Made by a program: the position numbers and the translations under genes. DNA of 64,000 bases, taken from NCBI GenBank assembly GCA_032622095.1, contig CP136062.1, forward strand, positions 162,868,875-162,932,874, given 5' to 3'. Position 1 is the first letter of the stretch, and each line of letters opens with the position of its first letter. A model generated the notes under the pieces. That model saw only the letters and a list, made by a program, of their open reading frames with translations. It had not been told where the DNA came from and did no database searches. Positions 45,687 to 58,020 of this stretch are shown piece by piece. This DNA is from Siphonodentalium dalli. Lineage: Eukaryota > Mollusca > Scaphopoda > Gadilida > Siphonodentaliidae.

Positions 45687-46060
45687 TGGGAACGAGTGAT
45701 TTTGGCCACACCCATTTAAAAACATGGCCGCCGTGGCCATCTTGGATTTTTCACTCAAATCCTTTAGCACGGGATACAGCCCACATTTTTCATCCAATCT
45801 TTTTGACATTTGTTGTATACATGATATGTAGACGGGAACGAGTGATTTTGGCCACGCCCATTCACAAAAACATGGCCGCCGACGGCCATCTTGGATTTTG
45901 CACTCAAACCTTTAGCACGGGCTACAGCAACATTTTTCATCCGATCGTCTTGAAATTTGCTGTGTACATTGACATTAACATGTAGATGGGAACGTAGGGT
46001 TTCACCACGCCCATTTTAAAAACATGGTCGCCGGCGGCCATATTGGATTTTGCTCTTAAA
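45687..46060. repeat. Tandem repeat of ~148 bp ('ccgccgacggccatcttgga'), three units
   Basis: Units start 'agatgggaacgagtgatttt' near 45,684, 45,830 and 45,983 and contain 'aaacatggccgcc' and 'atcttggatttt'. Confidence 0.8.
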
Positions 46061-46099
46061 TCCCTTTCAAAACTTTTTACAAAACATGTGTTCCTCAGA

Positions 46100-46330
46100 G
46101 CATGATACACTTTGTTATTGAAGTTAATGTTGTCATCCGCGGACATCTAGAAGGTTAATATTCTCATGTTTTGTCATGGAAGTTAATGTTGTCATCCGTG
46201 GACATCTAGAAGGTTAATATTCTCATGTTTTGTCATGGAAGTTAATGTTGTCATCCGCGGACATCTAGAAGGTTAATATTCTCATGTTTTGTCATGGAAG
46301 TTAATGTTGTCGTCAGCAGGCATCAGGGAG
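46100..46330. repeat. 59-bp tandem repeat, about 3.5 units
   Basis: 'gttaatgttgtcatccgcgg' + 'acatctagaaggttaat' recurs at exact 59-bp spacing (near 46,121, 46,180 and 46,239), with a diverged copy after 46,300. Confidence 0.9.
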
Positions 46331-49300
46331 GTTAACATTGGCTTGCTGTTTCATGGATGTTAATGTTGTCATTATTAAATAAAGGAGGTAAACATATTCT
46401 TGCTTTCTCATTAAAGTTAATGTTCGCACCCACAACCATCAACGCTGTTAACACCAAAAGGCATTTATTTTAGCACAGGTATCCTCACTATGTTCTGATG
46501 TCCGACAGTTATCAGTAATTATTCATTAAAAGCAAGTTAAACTACAGTGTCATTGACACTTTAATTTTTTAATAGTTATATGTAGATGACTAAAAGATTA
46601 AAATACATTTTGAAAGATAACAGAAGTAAATGTCAATCTGTCATGGCTATATATAAGATAATGCCCATATGGCATGTCACAAGAGCGAAAAGTCTGATTG
46701 AATACGCATGCAGTTAAACTTGAATTTATGTTACCAAGTATGAACTATTTAAGGTAAATATCAGTTAGAGAATTGTCCATGACCTGTCAAAATTGAAGTT
46801 TAACTATGAATAATAAAAATATATGTTAATAGATTTTGTCATAAATAGATCATTTAGCTCAACATGACAAAGTCAAGATGAGCTATTGACGTCAGTTGGC
46901 GTCCGTCCGTCTGTACGGCGTCAACTTATGGCTTTGGCATACCCTACTGGTCACATTTATGAACCGATTTTCTCGAAAACTTTATATTATGTGTACCCAC
47001 ATCAGCGGTACACATAATGTCGACATCTGGGTTGTCAAGTCGTCGTATGTCCCGGCGTCTGTCCGTCTGTCTGTCCATCCGTCCGTCCGGGTTCCATTGG
47101 TATCCAATAACTTGAAAATGCTTTGAGATATCAACTCCAAATTTTACATATCAATAAAAAACATCAATAGGCCGATTCAGTTCGAAAATGAGGCCTGCGC
47201 GTCAATTATTAAGGGGTTAGTGGTGGGGGATTTTGTAGGTAAAATTTTAATTTTCATTGTTCGGTATGCTATCAACTCAAGAAAGCTTTGAGATATCAAT
47301 TCCAAATTTTAAATATGAATAAAACTTGATTAATAAGCCGATTGAGTTCGAAAATGGGGCCCGCCCACCAATCAGGGGGCGAGGGTGGGGTCTTTGTGGG
47401 TAGAATGTTCCTTTTCGTACGTATGAAGTGTATACCTGAAGAATGGTTATACAGGTATCAATTCTAATTTTGTCATGTGTATGATACTTGGCAATAGGCC
47501 AATATCATCACATGGGTCGGCCCGCCAATTATGGGCCGAAATGTGGGATGTATATTGCTCTTCTAGACACTTATTATAACTCAAAATGGTATCAAGGTAT
47601 CAACACAATAGTTTATATATGGATAAAACTCATCAGCGGATTGAGTTCATCCATGGGACCTATCCGCCAATTAGTGGCAGCTGGGTGGGGTTTGTTACAT
47701 TAATTGGTACAAGGATGGTGTGAGATACCAATTTCAAATTGTACCTGTGGACAATACTCATGAATATGTTGCTCTGTTTCTCGCACGTGACTGGCTCACC
47801 AATTAGTGGCTATAAGGGCAGGTGAGATCTGTTGGGTCAATTTTTCTTCAAGTGGATTCACAAAAACCCCATGGTCGATTTAGCTCAAATTTTATCTACA
47901 GGTTTGTTATATGATGGAGGGATTTAATTCACTGCTTATATGCGAATCAGGGGTGGATTAGAGAGCTTAGTTTCTTCTGCCAGTTTATTTTTCCCTCAAA
48001 ATCCAATTGGCCCTTTAATTCAAATTCAGTGAGCAAGTTTCCTTGGTGACGGGGAATAAAAATTGTTGAAAAGGTCCCAATATGTTGATTAGGGGTGACC
48101 TTATGGTGCATTGGACCACCTTGAACAGACAAATATGCACTTTTCCGTGTGCTATGATAACCCTTACCTATGAATGGTGTAGCTAACATCTAGCTCTGAT
48201 AATGGCATTATTGTTTATAGCAGTAACTGTTATCAATGGGCACAGAGGTCAATAATCATATCCTGGCAAGGCATATATCTGGTTTGTTTACTTTTAATGA
48301 CTGTTCCTTTTGTAACATAGGGTAAATGTCATTAGCAAGATTAAATAAATAAAAAGAGCATTCAGTTCTACATCAATGAATTAAGTTATTAAATCTCTTT
48401 ATTTTAGAACCAGAATTAGTATAGGACACTATAAGAAACCTATTGAACAGTTATTCACTATAGTTGTAGATGTATGCCATTTGAGTTTATAATAATGTTG
48501 ATTCCCTATTCAGAGAATGACAATAATTTCATGTGATATGATTATGAGCAACCATTATGCAGAGTGTCTTGAAATACACCAGTTTTATCCCACAAGGCTC
48601 CAACAACCTTTTTTCAGCTCTTACATGTCAAGTCTGATAGTGGCAATATAGGTCGAAATCAGACTTAAGTAGTTTTTGCTTCGATGCTCTTTTGAGCTGA
48701 ACCTATAACTGTTCATGAAACATTTATTTTTATTAAATTTATTTGAAACCTTGACCATATACATATATTCAGCGTACTGTAGAGCTAGTACCATGGAAGC
48801 ATTTACCTGCATTATTGGTGAATTTGGTTTTAGGATCAAATATATTAATTAGGGGCCAGAGTATGGGAGTTCATATAGTTTTGGTTACTTGGTTTAGTAA
48901 AATAACTTATTCTCTAGAGGCACATGGTGAATTCTTTCAAATTTGATTTGAAAGCATTATTGGATCCTTCTGTTCCAGATTAGTTCAAGGTGTCTAGCTT
49001 GACTGATTTTAGGGAGGCTATTGGTCAAATACAGTATAATAGGACAAATTTGGAAACTTTATGCAGGATTGGGAAGTTCAAGACAATTCTGTTCAAGAAC
49101 CACTTGTGGATTCTTTCGAAATTTGGTGTTGAGCATCATATGGAGAACTACGTTCATATTTGTTTAAGGCCAACACTTTAATGAGTTATAACACATCAGT
49201 ATCAGACCCTTCCAGAAATTGGTGGCCAACTCAAAGGGCCATTGCTATTTGTTGCAGATGTTCTGTTTACTGAATATTCTGTGTACAAGGCGATATATTA

Positions 49301-49927
49301 TCAATGGCAATGCAGTGGCCATTTATTTCTCATATGCTATGTTTGCTTATGAATTGATATGTGTATCATTTGAAATATAGAATGACTCATATCAGTGGGT
49401 GCACGCCTATTTTCACTTAGTACCATGAGTAGATGAGAATGCCCTATTTTTAGTTTCTTCCGAAATCCAAGATGGCCGCCATCTTTAATTACTTTGGCAC
49501 ACCATACAGGTCGCATTTATGAACGAATTTTATCGAAACTTGCTAGGATTACTTTGTACCAAGACTAGATGAGAACGTCATATTTTGAGTCCGTTCTGAA
49601 ATCCAAAATGGCAGCCATCTTGAATTTCTTTGGCACACCCTTCATGTCCAATTTATGAACGGATTTTCTCGAAACTTGAGCTAGGATTACTTAGTACCAT
49701 GAGTAGATGAGAACGTCCTAATTTGAGTCCGTTCCAAAATGGCCGCCATGGCAGCCATCTTGAATTTATTTTGCACCCTACAGGTCCCATTTATGAACGG
49801 ATTTTCTCGAAACTTGCTAGGATTACTTAATACCATGAGTTGACGAGAACGTCCTATTTTGAGTCCGTTTCGAAATTCAGAATGGCGCCATGGCAGCCAT
49901 CTTGAATTTCTTCGGCACTCCATACAG

Positions 49928-51909
49928 CACTGCATGAAAACTGGAATTTATTCATTGCATAAATTCCGGATAAATGTGCATAAATCTGGATAAATCAGAA
50001 ATTTATTCACTGAATAAAGGTGCATAAATCCGGAAATTTATGCACATTTATTCACAATTTATTCATGAATAAAGGCCAACATTTATACTCAATTTATTCA
50101 GTGAATAAACCCTCATTTTTATTCAGCAGGATAAACTCGCATTTATTCGCACGTTTATGCATTAATTTATTGTCTACCTTTTATGCATAAATACAAATTT
50201 ATTCACTGAATAAAGTTGCATAAATGTATGTAGTTACATTTATTCTGGTTATAAACTCAAATTTATACAAGTTATTCACGGAATAAACCTGCATAAATAT
50301 ATGTAGCTACATTTATTCTGGCTATAAACTCTAGTCTATCCACATTTATACCCGGTATAAATTTGGATTTGAACATATATATCCATATATATATTTGTGA
50401 AATCTACTTATTTGGCTTGTAACCAGCATATACGGCGACACTGATGTGTATATCTAACTATACATATACATATGTGTCGCCCCGATTCTGGTATCTCCAT
50501 GTGTAGTAATTTGCCATCAAAATGCTGCCCTATTGTTACCAGTCACAAATATAACAACTTGAACGTAGCACTTTGTATCATGGTTGTATCTTGCCGTCGT
50601 CAATTTCCGTAGTCTCTGCAATAGAGAATAAAAATTAAATAATTAAGTGATCATATCGAAAATAAGTATAAACAATAAAATATTAAAACTAAAATAAGAA
50701 TTTTTGTTTTCTGCTACAGAGTGATATCGCCCTTCAATGCAACAATTTTACGGGATTAAAACTTCAAATTTGTGTTACATCACTGATTTATTGTACAATG
50801 AATTTATATGCGATATGGCAAAGCGTGATATCACCCTTCCATCACCACAATTTTACTCTATTCAAACTTCAAAACGGGATTACATCATGGATTTACTGTA
50901 CAATGGATTTATATGTGATATGGCAAAGGGTGATATCACCCTTCCATGATCACAATTTTTATACGATTATAATATTCAAAACGGGATTACATCATGGATA
51001 TATTGTACAATGAATTTATATGTGATGCTGGCAAAGGGTGATATCACCCTTCCATGACCACAATTGCAATTTTACGCGATTCAAACTTCAAAACGGGATT
51101 GCATCATGGACTTACTGTACAATTGATTTATATGCGATATGGCAAAGGGTGACACTGATATCACCCTTCCATGACCACAATTTTATGCGATTAAAACTTC
51201 GAAAACGGGATTACATCATGGGTATATTGTACAATGAATTTATATGTGGCATAGCCAAGGGTGAAATCTCGCTTCCAACTGCACATTTTACGCGATATTT
51301 TAGCCTGTTTAGCAAAATGTTTAATTATAATGTACGGCATTTTATTTGTGATCTGGCTAAGGGTGGAATCACTCTCACAAAACCACATTTTCACGCGATA
51401 GAATAACCTTATTCCGACGTCTCTGTATAATAAAATATTAATTTTGACATGTGTCGATCACGCTGCGAATTGATGAAAGAATGAATCGGCAACATAAATT
51501 GTGAAATACCTTCATTTCATAGCCACATATGTGTTAACTTACCCTTGGTAAAATGTATAATTAGAAAGGGAATTTAAAACTGAAATGATGTGGCGATCAA
51601 GTTCTAACCCAAGCAAATATGCCACCACCAATACCCCCCCCCCGCCACACGAACACCCCATCCTACCGCCTTGGTCCCTACTGTATGCATGGCTACATTA
51701 CTGTCCACAGCGTTAATCTACCATTGCAAATATGCCTTATAGTTCAGACAGAACATGCGAAAACAAACGTATTTGTAAACCTGAGTTAAGAGTTCACATC
51801 TCATTCACACACGTCTTCGCAGCAGCGTTGTTCGCAGACAAAGAAACCGGTATCCGGTCCTAAATTTATGCGACATTTCTATTTTATAAATCTCGCTTTT
51901 CTTGCAGTG
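49928..51909. mobile_element. CACTA/EnSpm-like non-autonomous element, 1,982 bp
   Basis: The termini are CACTGCATGAAAA and TTTTCTTGCAGTG, flanked by CAG at 49,925-49,927 and 51,910-51,912. The empty site with a single CAG is preserved at 2,976-2,978 in copy A. CACT(A/G) ends, a 3-bp duplication and dense subterminal repeats (TTTATTCA/TGAATAAA, about 49,945-50,390) are typical of this superfamily. The interior has ~105-115-bp tandem units (50,720-51,400). No transposase is seen. Confidence 0.85.
50720..51400. repeat. Tandem repeat of ~105-115 bp inside the CACTA-like element
   Basis: About six units carry 'gatatcacccttccatga', 'acttcaaaacgggattacat' and 'tgtacaatgaatttatatg'. The first two units read through in one frame (35-residue period, LLYNEFICDMAKRDITLP), but later units shift frame and carry stops, so coding is doubtful. 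Confidence 0.8.
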
Positions 51910-52690
51910 CAGGTCGCATTCATGAACCGATTTTCTCGAAATTTGCTAGTGCAATGAGCCAATGAGAACATCAAGTCGTTGTCGCAAGTTGAGCTACAGT
52001 GTCATTGACACTTTCATTATATGCTTTCTACAGTCTAAAGCATCTAACTACAATGCAAGGTAATGTTTGTTTTTATTCCCAACACAGTTTACATACATGA
52101 TAGATCAGTGAGTATAACAATTAAATAAGATATTTAGAACAAAAGGGATTTGGCAAATCTTGAGACGACGTCGTGTCTGGATATTGCCCGTATATTCGTA
52201 TACAGATTCCCGTTATTCAGATATTAAATTTTGGTGCATCATGCACGCAAAGGAAAATATATTGTCAGCTAATCGCGTTTATTTTGACTCTAATTTTGAC
52301 TCTCCCTCTTTGTAATTCAAAATGTCCAATTTTTGAAACACATATCGTTTATATCCCTGTCCACTGTGAGAAAGTTTCTGACTTCGAAGTTTATGAATGT
52401 CCCTCTTTGTCACACTTCAATATTCTGATGTCCGTATTTTTAAAAGACGAGGGAAAAATTGTCCCTCTTTGTCACACTTCAATATTTTGATGTTCATATT
52501 TTGAAAACACAAGGGAAAAATATTATGTCCCCACTTCGAAAACACAGATCGTGTATTTTCCTGTCCCCTATTAACATATTTCAAACCCATGGGTGTATGT
52601 CCCCTTTTCTTACACTCGAGAAAACACACGTGTATCCACCTTGTCCGCCATTAGTATGTGATAAACCCGACTTTCTATTTTGAGATTCGG

Positions 52691-53816
52691 TGAAGGATTT
52701 CGTGTTTTCGTTTGCTCGTGACGATTGTATGTTCACTGGGACATAACTGTATAAGTTTGAAGGCTGTGGCATAAAGATTTGAGGTGTCCCCGATTGGAGG
52801 TCTGTGACACTTGTCCCATATTCGACACTCATGCGAGTAAGGGTGAGTCAACTTGAGTGTGAATAGAAGTAACAAATGTTGATTTTGTCATGAAAGTACA
52901 TGTAGTGGGTGTAGAGTTGAGATTCGAACGCTCTACCATCGTTGGGAATGGGTGCTAATATGGTATTTTAATTTTCCAGTTCGGTGTAAACATACGTAAA
53001 GAATGCTGTCTTTGTTATGAAAGTTGTGCGGAAGATGGCGAATGGACACAGTCTGACAGTCAGTGGGTAATACTTTCAGTAGATTGGCCGGAACTCGGTT
53101 AGAAAAACCACATTCCCCGAGCCGGGACTAATATAGTGTAAACAATACTGCCCACGCTAATTAATGCTCTTTTAATGTTTCAGTTGAATGTAAATCTGAT
53201 GAAAGAATGTTTAAAAGATCAAAATGTGCGCGAAGCCCGCGCTGTTTAAGGTCATATAATATGCGCGAAGCGCACAAAGGGGCCGCAGACGCCTCCATCG
53301 CTAAATAAAGGCTCCCGAATGGAGCCTGTTTCAGTTAGTATATAGTAATAAAGTAAAATATCTTGATTGTTGCGTTCTGTATGTGCATGCATATACATGT
53401 ATATATGTGGGTTGGGGAGAAGGGGGGGGGGGAATACAGTTTTATTTCAAATAAAGTGTTCCCACAAATGGGCCTGTGATCCTTAGGTTACTTGCTAAAT
53501 GCAGGCTCCCAAGGGGATCCGTTTAAGATCAAAATGTGCTGCAAGCCCCTTCATCGCTGAATAAACGCGCCCGAATTGAGTATGTTTCAGTTAGTATATA
53601 GTAATATTTAAAGTAATATTCTGATTTTGTTTTGTTCAATATGTGCATGCGTATATGTGGGGTGGGTATGTGTAGAAATACAGTTTTAGTGAAATAAAGT
53701 GTTCCCTCGCGCATCCAGTGACAAAAAAGAGAAACATGCCCATTCCATTTCTTATATAGAAATGAGTATTTGTTCATGATCGCGGACCCTAGAAAGTAAC
53801 AAAGAACATTGGTATA
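52691..53816. repeat. Helitron 3' region with an internal duplication
   Basis: 53,215-53,470 and 53,525-53,700 are diverged copies ('gatcaaaatgtgc', 'catcgctaaataaa' / 'catcgctgaataaa', 'gtttcagttagtatatagta', 'atacagttttatt'). 'tgcgcgaagc' recurs at 53,225 and 53,262. No gene is seen. Confidence 0.6.
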
Positions 53817-53845
53817 CCCGTCATTTGTGACGGGCAACCCCCTAG

Positions 53846-53874
53846 TATGTAAATAACAACAAGCTTGCAATTAA
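53846..53874 (+). pseudogene. LINE reverse transcriptase, segment 3 (29 bp)
   Basis: This sliver lies between the Helitron 3' end and the TTAA MITE. It reads YVNNNKLAI in the frame that links segments 2 and 4, and shows that both insertions hit the same RT gene. Confidence 0.8.
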
Positions 53875-54253
53875 AGACATATTATGGACTTGTTTGGGTG
53901 CGTGACATTGATAAGTTAGTACTCAGGCGCTATGCCAACCTGTGGAATGTAACATTCTGCTAACATCGTCGAAAATATTAAAGAAATCGACCATATATAC
54001 ATGTACCACCTCCATAGAAAGCATCGTCTGAACTACGCCCAATTGTAAATATTTACATCTCGGTTCGGGACGCAACTATCGGCGATAATCTAACACAAAT
54101 GATTTCGCCGTCGAGGGTCATTGCATTTAATTAATATATTAGAATGACAATGTGTATCGTCAATTTGGATTAATATTCGCAGTAAATAACTACTTTGAGC
54201 AAGATTATTCTTAATTTCGATTTGATTACCCTACCGCAGTGCTTCACATCACT
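53875..54253 (+). mobile_element. TTAA-target MITE, 379 bp, inserted in the LINE
   Basis: TTAA lies at 53,871-53,874 and 54,254-54,257. Ends are AGACATATTATGG and CACATCACT. Removing the insert and one TTAA gives LAINTDKSKCMVF in frame, a canonical RT motif. An inverted relative lies at 4,162-4,529. Confidence 0.85.
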
Positions 54254-54540
54254 TTAATACGGACAAAAGTAAATGCATGGTATTTCGAAAAACGAAAACT
54301 CTAAAATTGCCCTCATTTAAGATTGGCAATCCTATTGAAATTGTTGATGAGTATACACATATTTAGGCGTTAGGTTATGTGCTGATGGGCCATTGAGAAA
54401 AGCACAAAATGAAGCAAGCAGTAAGGGCATGATCACACTCTATTCGCTTGTTAGATAAATACAACAAAATAATATACTCTCATTAATTTGTGGATCAAAC
54501 TGTATCATAAACTTGTTAAAAAGGAGAAAAAGAAAGTGAA
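54254..54540 (+). pseudogene. LINE reverse transcriptase, segment 4 (after motif C)
   Basis: It reads NTDKSKCMVFRKTKTL, then IGNPIEIVDEYT and, after a stop/frameshift, LCADGPLRKAQNEASSKGM-like sequence and LWIKLYHKLVK. This is the thumb-side region of a non-LTR RT (n.dKsk.mvF...iE.vdeYtYLG..l...G). Later ORF2 parts are not seen. Confidence 0.85.
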
Positions 54541-55980
54541 AATAATTTACATGAAGAATGAGCCTTTCTTAAAATTGGTGAAAAGTTAAACAAAAAACAA
54601 GTCAGTATTAGAATGAGTTAATTAATGTATTACAATACCTTATTTGTGTTACTAAACTTATTGTGCCACCAGGTGTTACTCCTTCGCAACTGCTGAATCA
54701 TGGGGAAACTGTGGTAAGTTGGCCAGGAAGGCGAAACACTGTCACTCATTGAAAGTGTACGAGTATGTTATTTCTAGCTTGTCTGGATTATATTTTTGTT
54801 CTGTCATCCTGCAGTGGTTTAGAGACCATGCACCTTGGGCGCCACACTATAATCTCTAAGACCAATTACTTAAACAGTTGGTAGCTGGTTGTTCGATGAC
54901 TGTTTATTATTTGATTCCAATTTGTTCATTTCTTGAGGGTTTCTGACCATAGGTTTGACTGACGCTGTCCGTTGAACTTGATGTCTGAGTGTACTCGTGA
55001 ATGAATGGGAATCCATGGGTAATTATATGGGGAATTTGTATAATATCAATGTATACTTTAATTGGAATTGATAGGGAAAATCAATTCATTACTGAATGAA
55101 AAACCAATTGGCTGAAGACTATTTATTTTCCAATTTGCTAAAGACTAATTAAAAACATTTTAAATCTGATATTCCCTTTTACATATTATGTAAAAGAGAA
55201 GTAACTCAATGTGTTTTTGTTTATTACCTTGGCTTAGTCTTTGAAATGAAATTCCCTTTCATATATACAAGAACACACAGACATTGAGTAGCTGGCACAT
55301 ATGGCACAATATGGATAACTCTATCAGAAACACAGATGTTTTATTCCCCTCTGTTTGCCAAAGAACTCAGCACCAGCAAAAAATTACACTTGTGAATGTT
55401 CATGTTCACACGAGTGATGGATAGACTGGTCCATATCGAATCAATAATTTCTTTATTTCCGATATTTATTATCCGTCAATCATTTAATCTGATGACATAA
55501 TTTCGTACAAGGTAGTCTATAGTTATTGTTTATTCCGCGCCCCGCGTGTAAAATGTTTCGCTATTTCTTGGTACACAGTGGGCGCATGGGCGTTTTATTT
55601 ATAGAATTGGAATGATTGGACGGATTAAAAGTTGAACTGCGACCCGGAGGTCGAGTCCGGTAAAAGGTGTAGTTGGGAATTTCAATTTCAATTGTTATTC
55701 GTGAAACCAATATATTTTATATTCTATAATTACAATCATGGGTATATAATATATGATCTTGAGCGCGTTACCATTTCTGACTATGGTTTTCTTGTACAAC
55801 ATTATTTCAGCGCATGAACTTGTATCTACAGTCTGTTGCAGGGTAATTGGTTTATATGATAATGACTAATCTCAGTATTGGTTCTTGTCGTGGGCTCTCC
55901 TCCATCAGTTGAAACGTCGAGATTTCTTCAAATAAATCGAAACAGATTCGACATAACAATGTTAATTGATACACATCTTC
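54541..55980. other. No supported gene
   Basis: AT-rich sequence without recognisable repeat partner or coding motif. Frames are below 65 codons. Confidence 0.35.
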
Positions 55981-56165
55981 TCTCCTATATATTTTGATAC
56001 AATTTGTATTCAAGAGATAACCCAACATCCTCCGGACCTCAATGATATGATCGTGAATGAGTATTGATATCACCCACTAAACGTTGACAAACACCAGTAA
56101 TGGTGTGTAGATAATTTACATATCTCTCTTATATATGTTGATACAATCTATCTAATTTACATATC
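55981..56165 (+). mobile_element. Orphan Helitron 5' ends
   Basis: TCTCCTATATATTTTGATAC starts at 55,981 and TCTCTTATATATGTTGATAC at 56,125. The latter is tandemly duplicated at 56,166 with 41-bp spacing. None of the first two has a matching 3' end, so these are truncated heads. Confidence 0.6.
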
Positions 56166-56425
56166 TCTCTTATATATTTTGATACAATCTATCTGTTTGT
56201 CTGTCTGTCATTTATACAAATTTACGATTCTCCACCGATCGAGACCAAACTTCGTATCTAGGGGTAAAATCCCACGGACACGGTCGTTGTCGCGTTTTGG
56301 AGAAGCTCCGATCACCGCTTCTCCCTTCCCAGCGCATGTGCAGAACAGATCTCGGAAACGGGTGGAGCTATCGACTTGAAATTTGGTTTGTGAATAGCCC
56401 GGACAACGTCGGACTCATCGGCTAG
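56166..56425 (+). mobile_element. Small Helitron, 260 bp
   Basis: The 5' end is TCTCTTATATATTTTGATAC. The 3' end has 'gcccggacaacgtcggac', 11 nt and CTAG at 56,422-56,425, then T. Confidence 0.75.
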
Positions 56426-57093
56426 TCTCATATATATTTTGAAGACCTCTGTCTGTCTGTCTGTTTGTCTGTTTGTCTGTCATTTGTACAAATCTACGAT
56501 TCTCGACCGATCGGGACGAAACTTGGTGCGTGTGTGTAGTTTGACCAGACGGTGGACGTTGTCGTATTGGCGAGCCCGTGCGGCGCCCGTGCAGCGCATG
56601 CACAGACGAGATCTCGGAAACGGGTGGATATATCGACTTGAAATTTGCTATGTGAATGTATCTTGCCCCGGATACGAATTTTATCGGGTCGCCGAGCCCG
56701 TGCAACGCCAGCTTCGCGCATGCGCAGACGAGATCTCGGAAACGGGTGGAGCTATCGACTTGAAATTTGCTATGTGAATGTATCTTGCCCCGGATACGAA
56801 TTTTATCGGGTCGCGCATGCGAAGACCAGATCTCGGAAACTGGTGGAGCTATCGACTTGAAATTTGGTTTTTGAATAGCCCGGACAACGTCGGGCTCATC
56901 GGAAACGGGTGGAGCTATCGACTTGAAATTTGGTATGTGAATGTATCTTGCCCGGATACGAATTCTACCGGGTCGCCGAGCCCGTGCGACGCCAGATTCG
57001 CGCATGCGCCGACCAGATCTCGGAAACGGGTTGAGCTATCGACTTGAAATTTGGTTTTTGAATAGCCCGGACAACGTCGGGCTCATCGGCTAG
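56426..57093 (+). mobile_element. Non-autonomous Helitron with ~110-bp internal tandem modules, 668 bp
   Basis: It starts TCTCATATATATTTTGAAGA directly after the previous CTAG. Inside, the module 'ggaaacgggtggagctatcg' + 'tgtatcttgccccggatacg' + 'gcgcatgcgcagac' is repeated about four times, including one internal copy of the 'gcccggacaacgtcgggc' tail near 56,878. It ends with that hairpin, 11 nt, CTAG (57,090-57,093), then T. Confidence 0.8.
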
Positions 57094-57805
57094 TCTCATA
57101 TATATTTTGAAGACCTCTGTTTGTCTGTCTGTATGTCTGTCTGTCTGTATGTCATTGATACAAATCTACGATTCTCGACCGATCGGGACGAAACTTGGTA
57201 CGTGTGTGTAGTTTGACCAGGCGGTCGTCGTTGTCGTATTGGGGAGCCAGTGCGGCGCCCGCTTCGCGCATGCGCAGACGAGATCTCGGAAACGGGTGGA
57301 GCTATCGACTTGAAATTTGGTATGTGAATGTATCTTGCCCCGGATACGAATTTTATCGGGTCGCCGAGTCCGTGCGACGCCAGCTTCGCGCATGCGCAGA
57401 CGAGATGTCGGAAACGGATGGAGCTATCGAGTTGAAATTTGGTATGTGAATGTATCTTGCCCCGGATACGAATTTTATCGGGTCGCCGAGCCCGTGCGAC
57501 GCCAGCGTCGCGCATGCGCAGACCAGATCTCGGAAACGGGTGGAGCTATCGTATTTGTGTATGTGTTACTGCTCGACCGATCCGACTAAAATTTGGTATG
57601 TAGGGCTACTTTGATCCCGGGAACATTATGGGCGGGATCCAATTTCACGTGCAATCGTGTCCTTGACCTTGACCTCGCCCATATACGCTCATATACATGT
57701 AGGCATGTTTCTGGACCGATCGAACAATAGTTTTTGTCTGCCCAGACGGGGGCGATCACAAAGAAATCCCTAAATAGCCCGGACAAAGTCGGGCACATCA
57801 GCTAG
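57094..57805 (+). mobile_element. Non-autonomous Helitron, 712 bp
   Basis: It starts TCTCATATATATTTTGAAGA right after the previous CTAG. Three internal ~118-bp modules lie at about 57,180-57,545, followed by a different 3' part ('ttgatcccgggaaca', 'ccttgaccttgacctcgc'). It ends with GCCCGGACAAAGTCGGGC, 11 nt, CTAG (57,802-57,805), then T. Confidence 0.8.
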
Positions 57806-58020
57806 TCTATTATATATTTTGGAACTTCTGTCTGTGTGTATGTATGTATGTGTGTTAAAGACTCGAAAACTGCTCGACCGACCCACTCAAATATGGTATG
57901 TAGGCCTACTTTGATCCCGGGAACAATATGGGCGGGACCAATTTCACGTGCGACCGTGTCCTTGACCTTGACCTCGCTCATAGAGGCATATTTCTGGACC
58001 AAATGGACAATAGTTGTTTT
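57806..58020 (+). mobile_element. Helitron 5' end leading toward the Rep relic
   Basis: TCTATTATATATTTTGGAAC abuts the preceding CTAG, followed by (TG/TATG)n, 'ttgatcccgggaaca' and 'ccttgaccttgacctcgc'. No 3' end is found before 64 kb. The Rep coding relic lies downstream on the same strand at 60.36 kb, so this may be the head of a once autonomous Helitron. Confidence 0.55.

Larger units (their letters stand above)
47088..52690 (+). repeat. Duplicated block, copy B (inside the Helitron)
   Basis: Collinear with 397-3,797. It is longer because of the CACTA-like insertion (49,928-51,909) and about two more units of the 'gccgccatcttgaatttctt' array (49,440-49,925). The similarity stops exactly at 52,690/3,797. 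Confidence 0.85.
44220..53845 (+). mobile_element. Large non-autonomous Helitron, 9,626 bp
   Basis: The 5' end is TCTATATATAAAACCCGTCG after A (44,219). The 3' end is a hairpin CCCGTCA-TTTG-TGACGGG (53,817-53,834), 11 bases to CTAG (53,842-53,845), then T (53,846). No target duplication. Joining 44,219 to 53,846 gives uninterrupted LINE RT codons reading NKLQVYVNNNKLAI, which proves the boundaries. No Rep or helicase coding sequence is visible, so movement must have used proteins from elsewhere. The interior holds several tandem arrays, duplicated block copy B and a CACTA-like insertion. Modules with 'gggacata' and 'gtgttttcaaaatgtgga' near 44.4-44.85 kb recur in inverted orientation near 52.3-52.7 kb. 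Confidence 0.85.

Noticed and set aside
50737-51406. Frames with a 35-residue repeat (LLYNEFICDMAK...)
   Set aside because: They come from the ~105-bp tandem units of the CACTA-like element; later units change frame and contain stops.
52905-52960. tRNA-like words 'gattcgaacgctctaccatc'
   Set aside because: The T-arm and D-arm-like words are not at tRNA spacing and no acceptor stem or anticodon arm can be formed around them.
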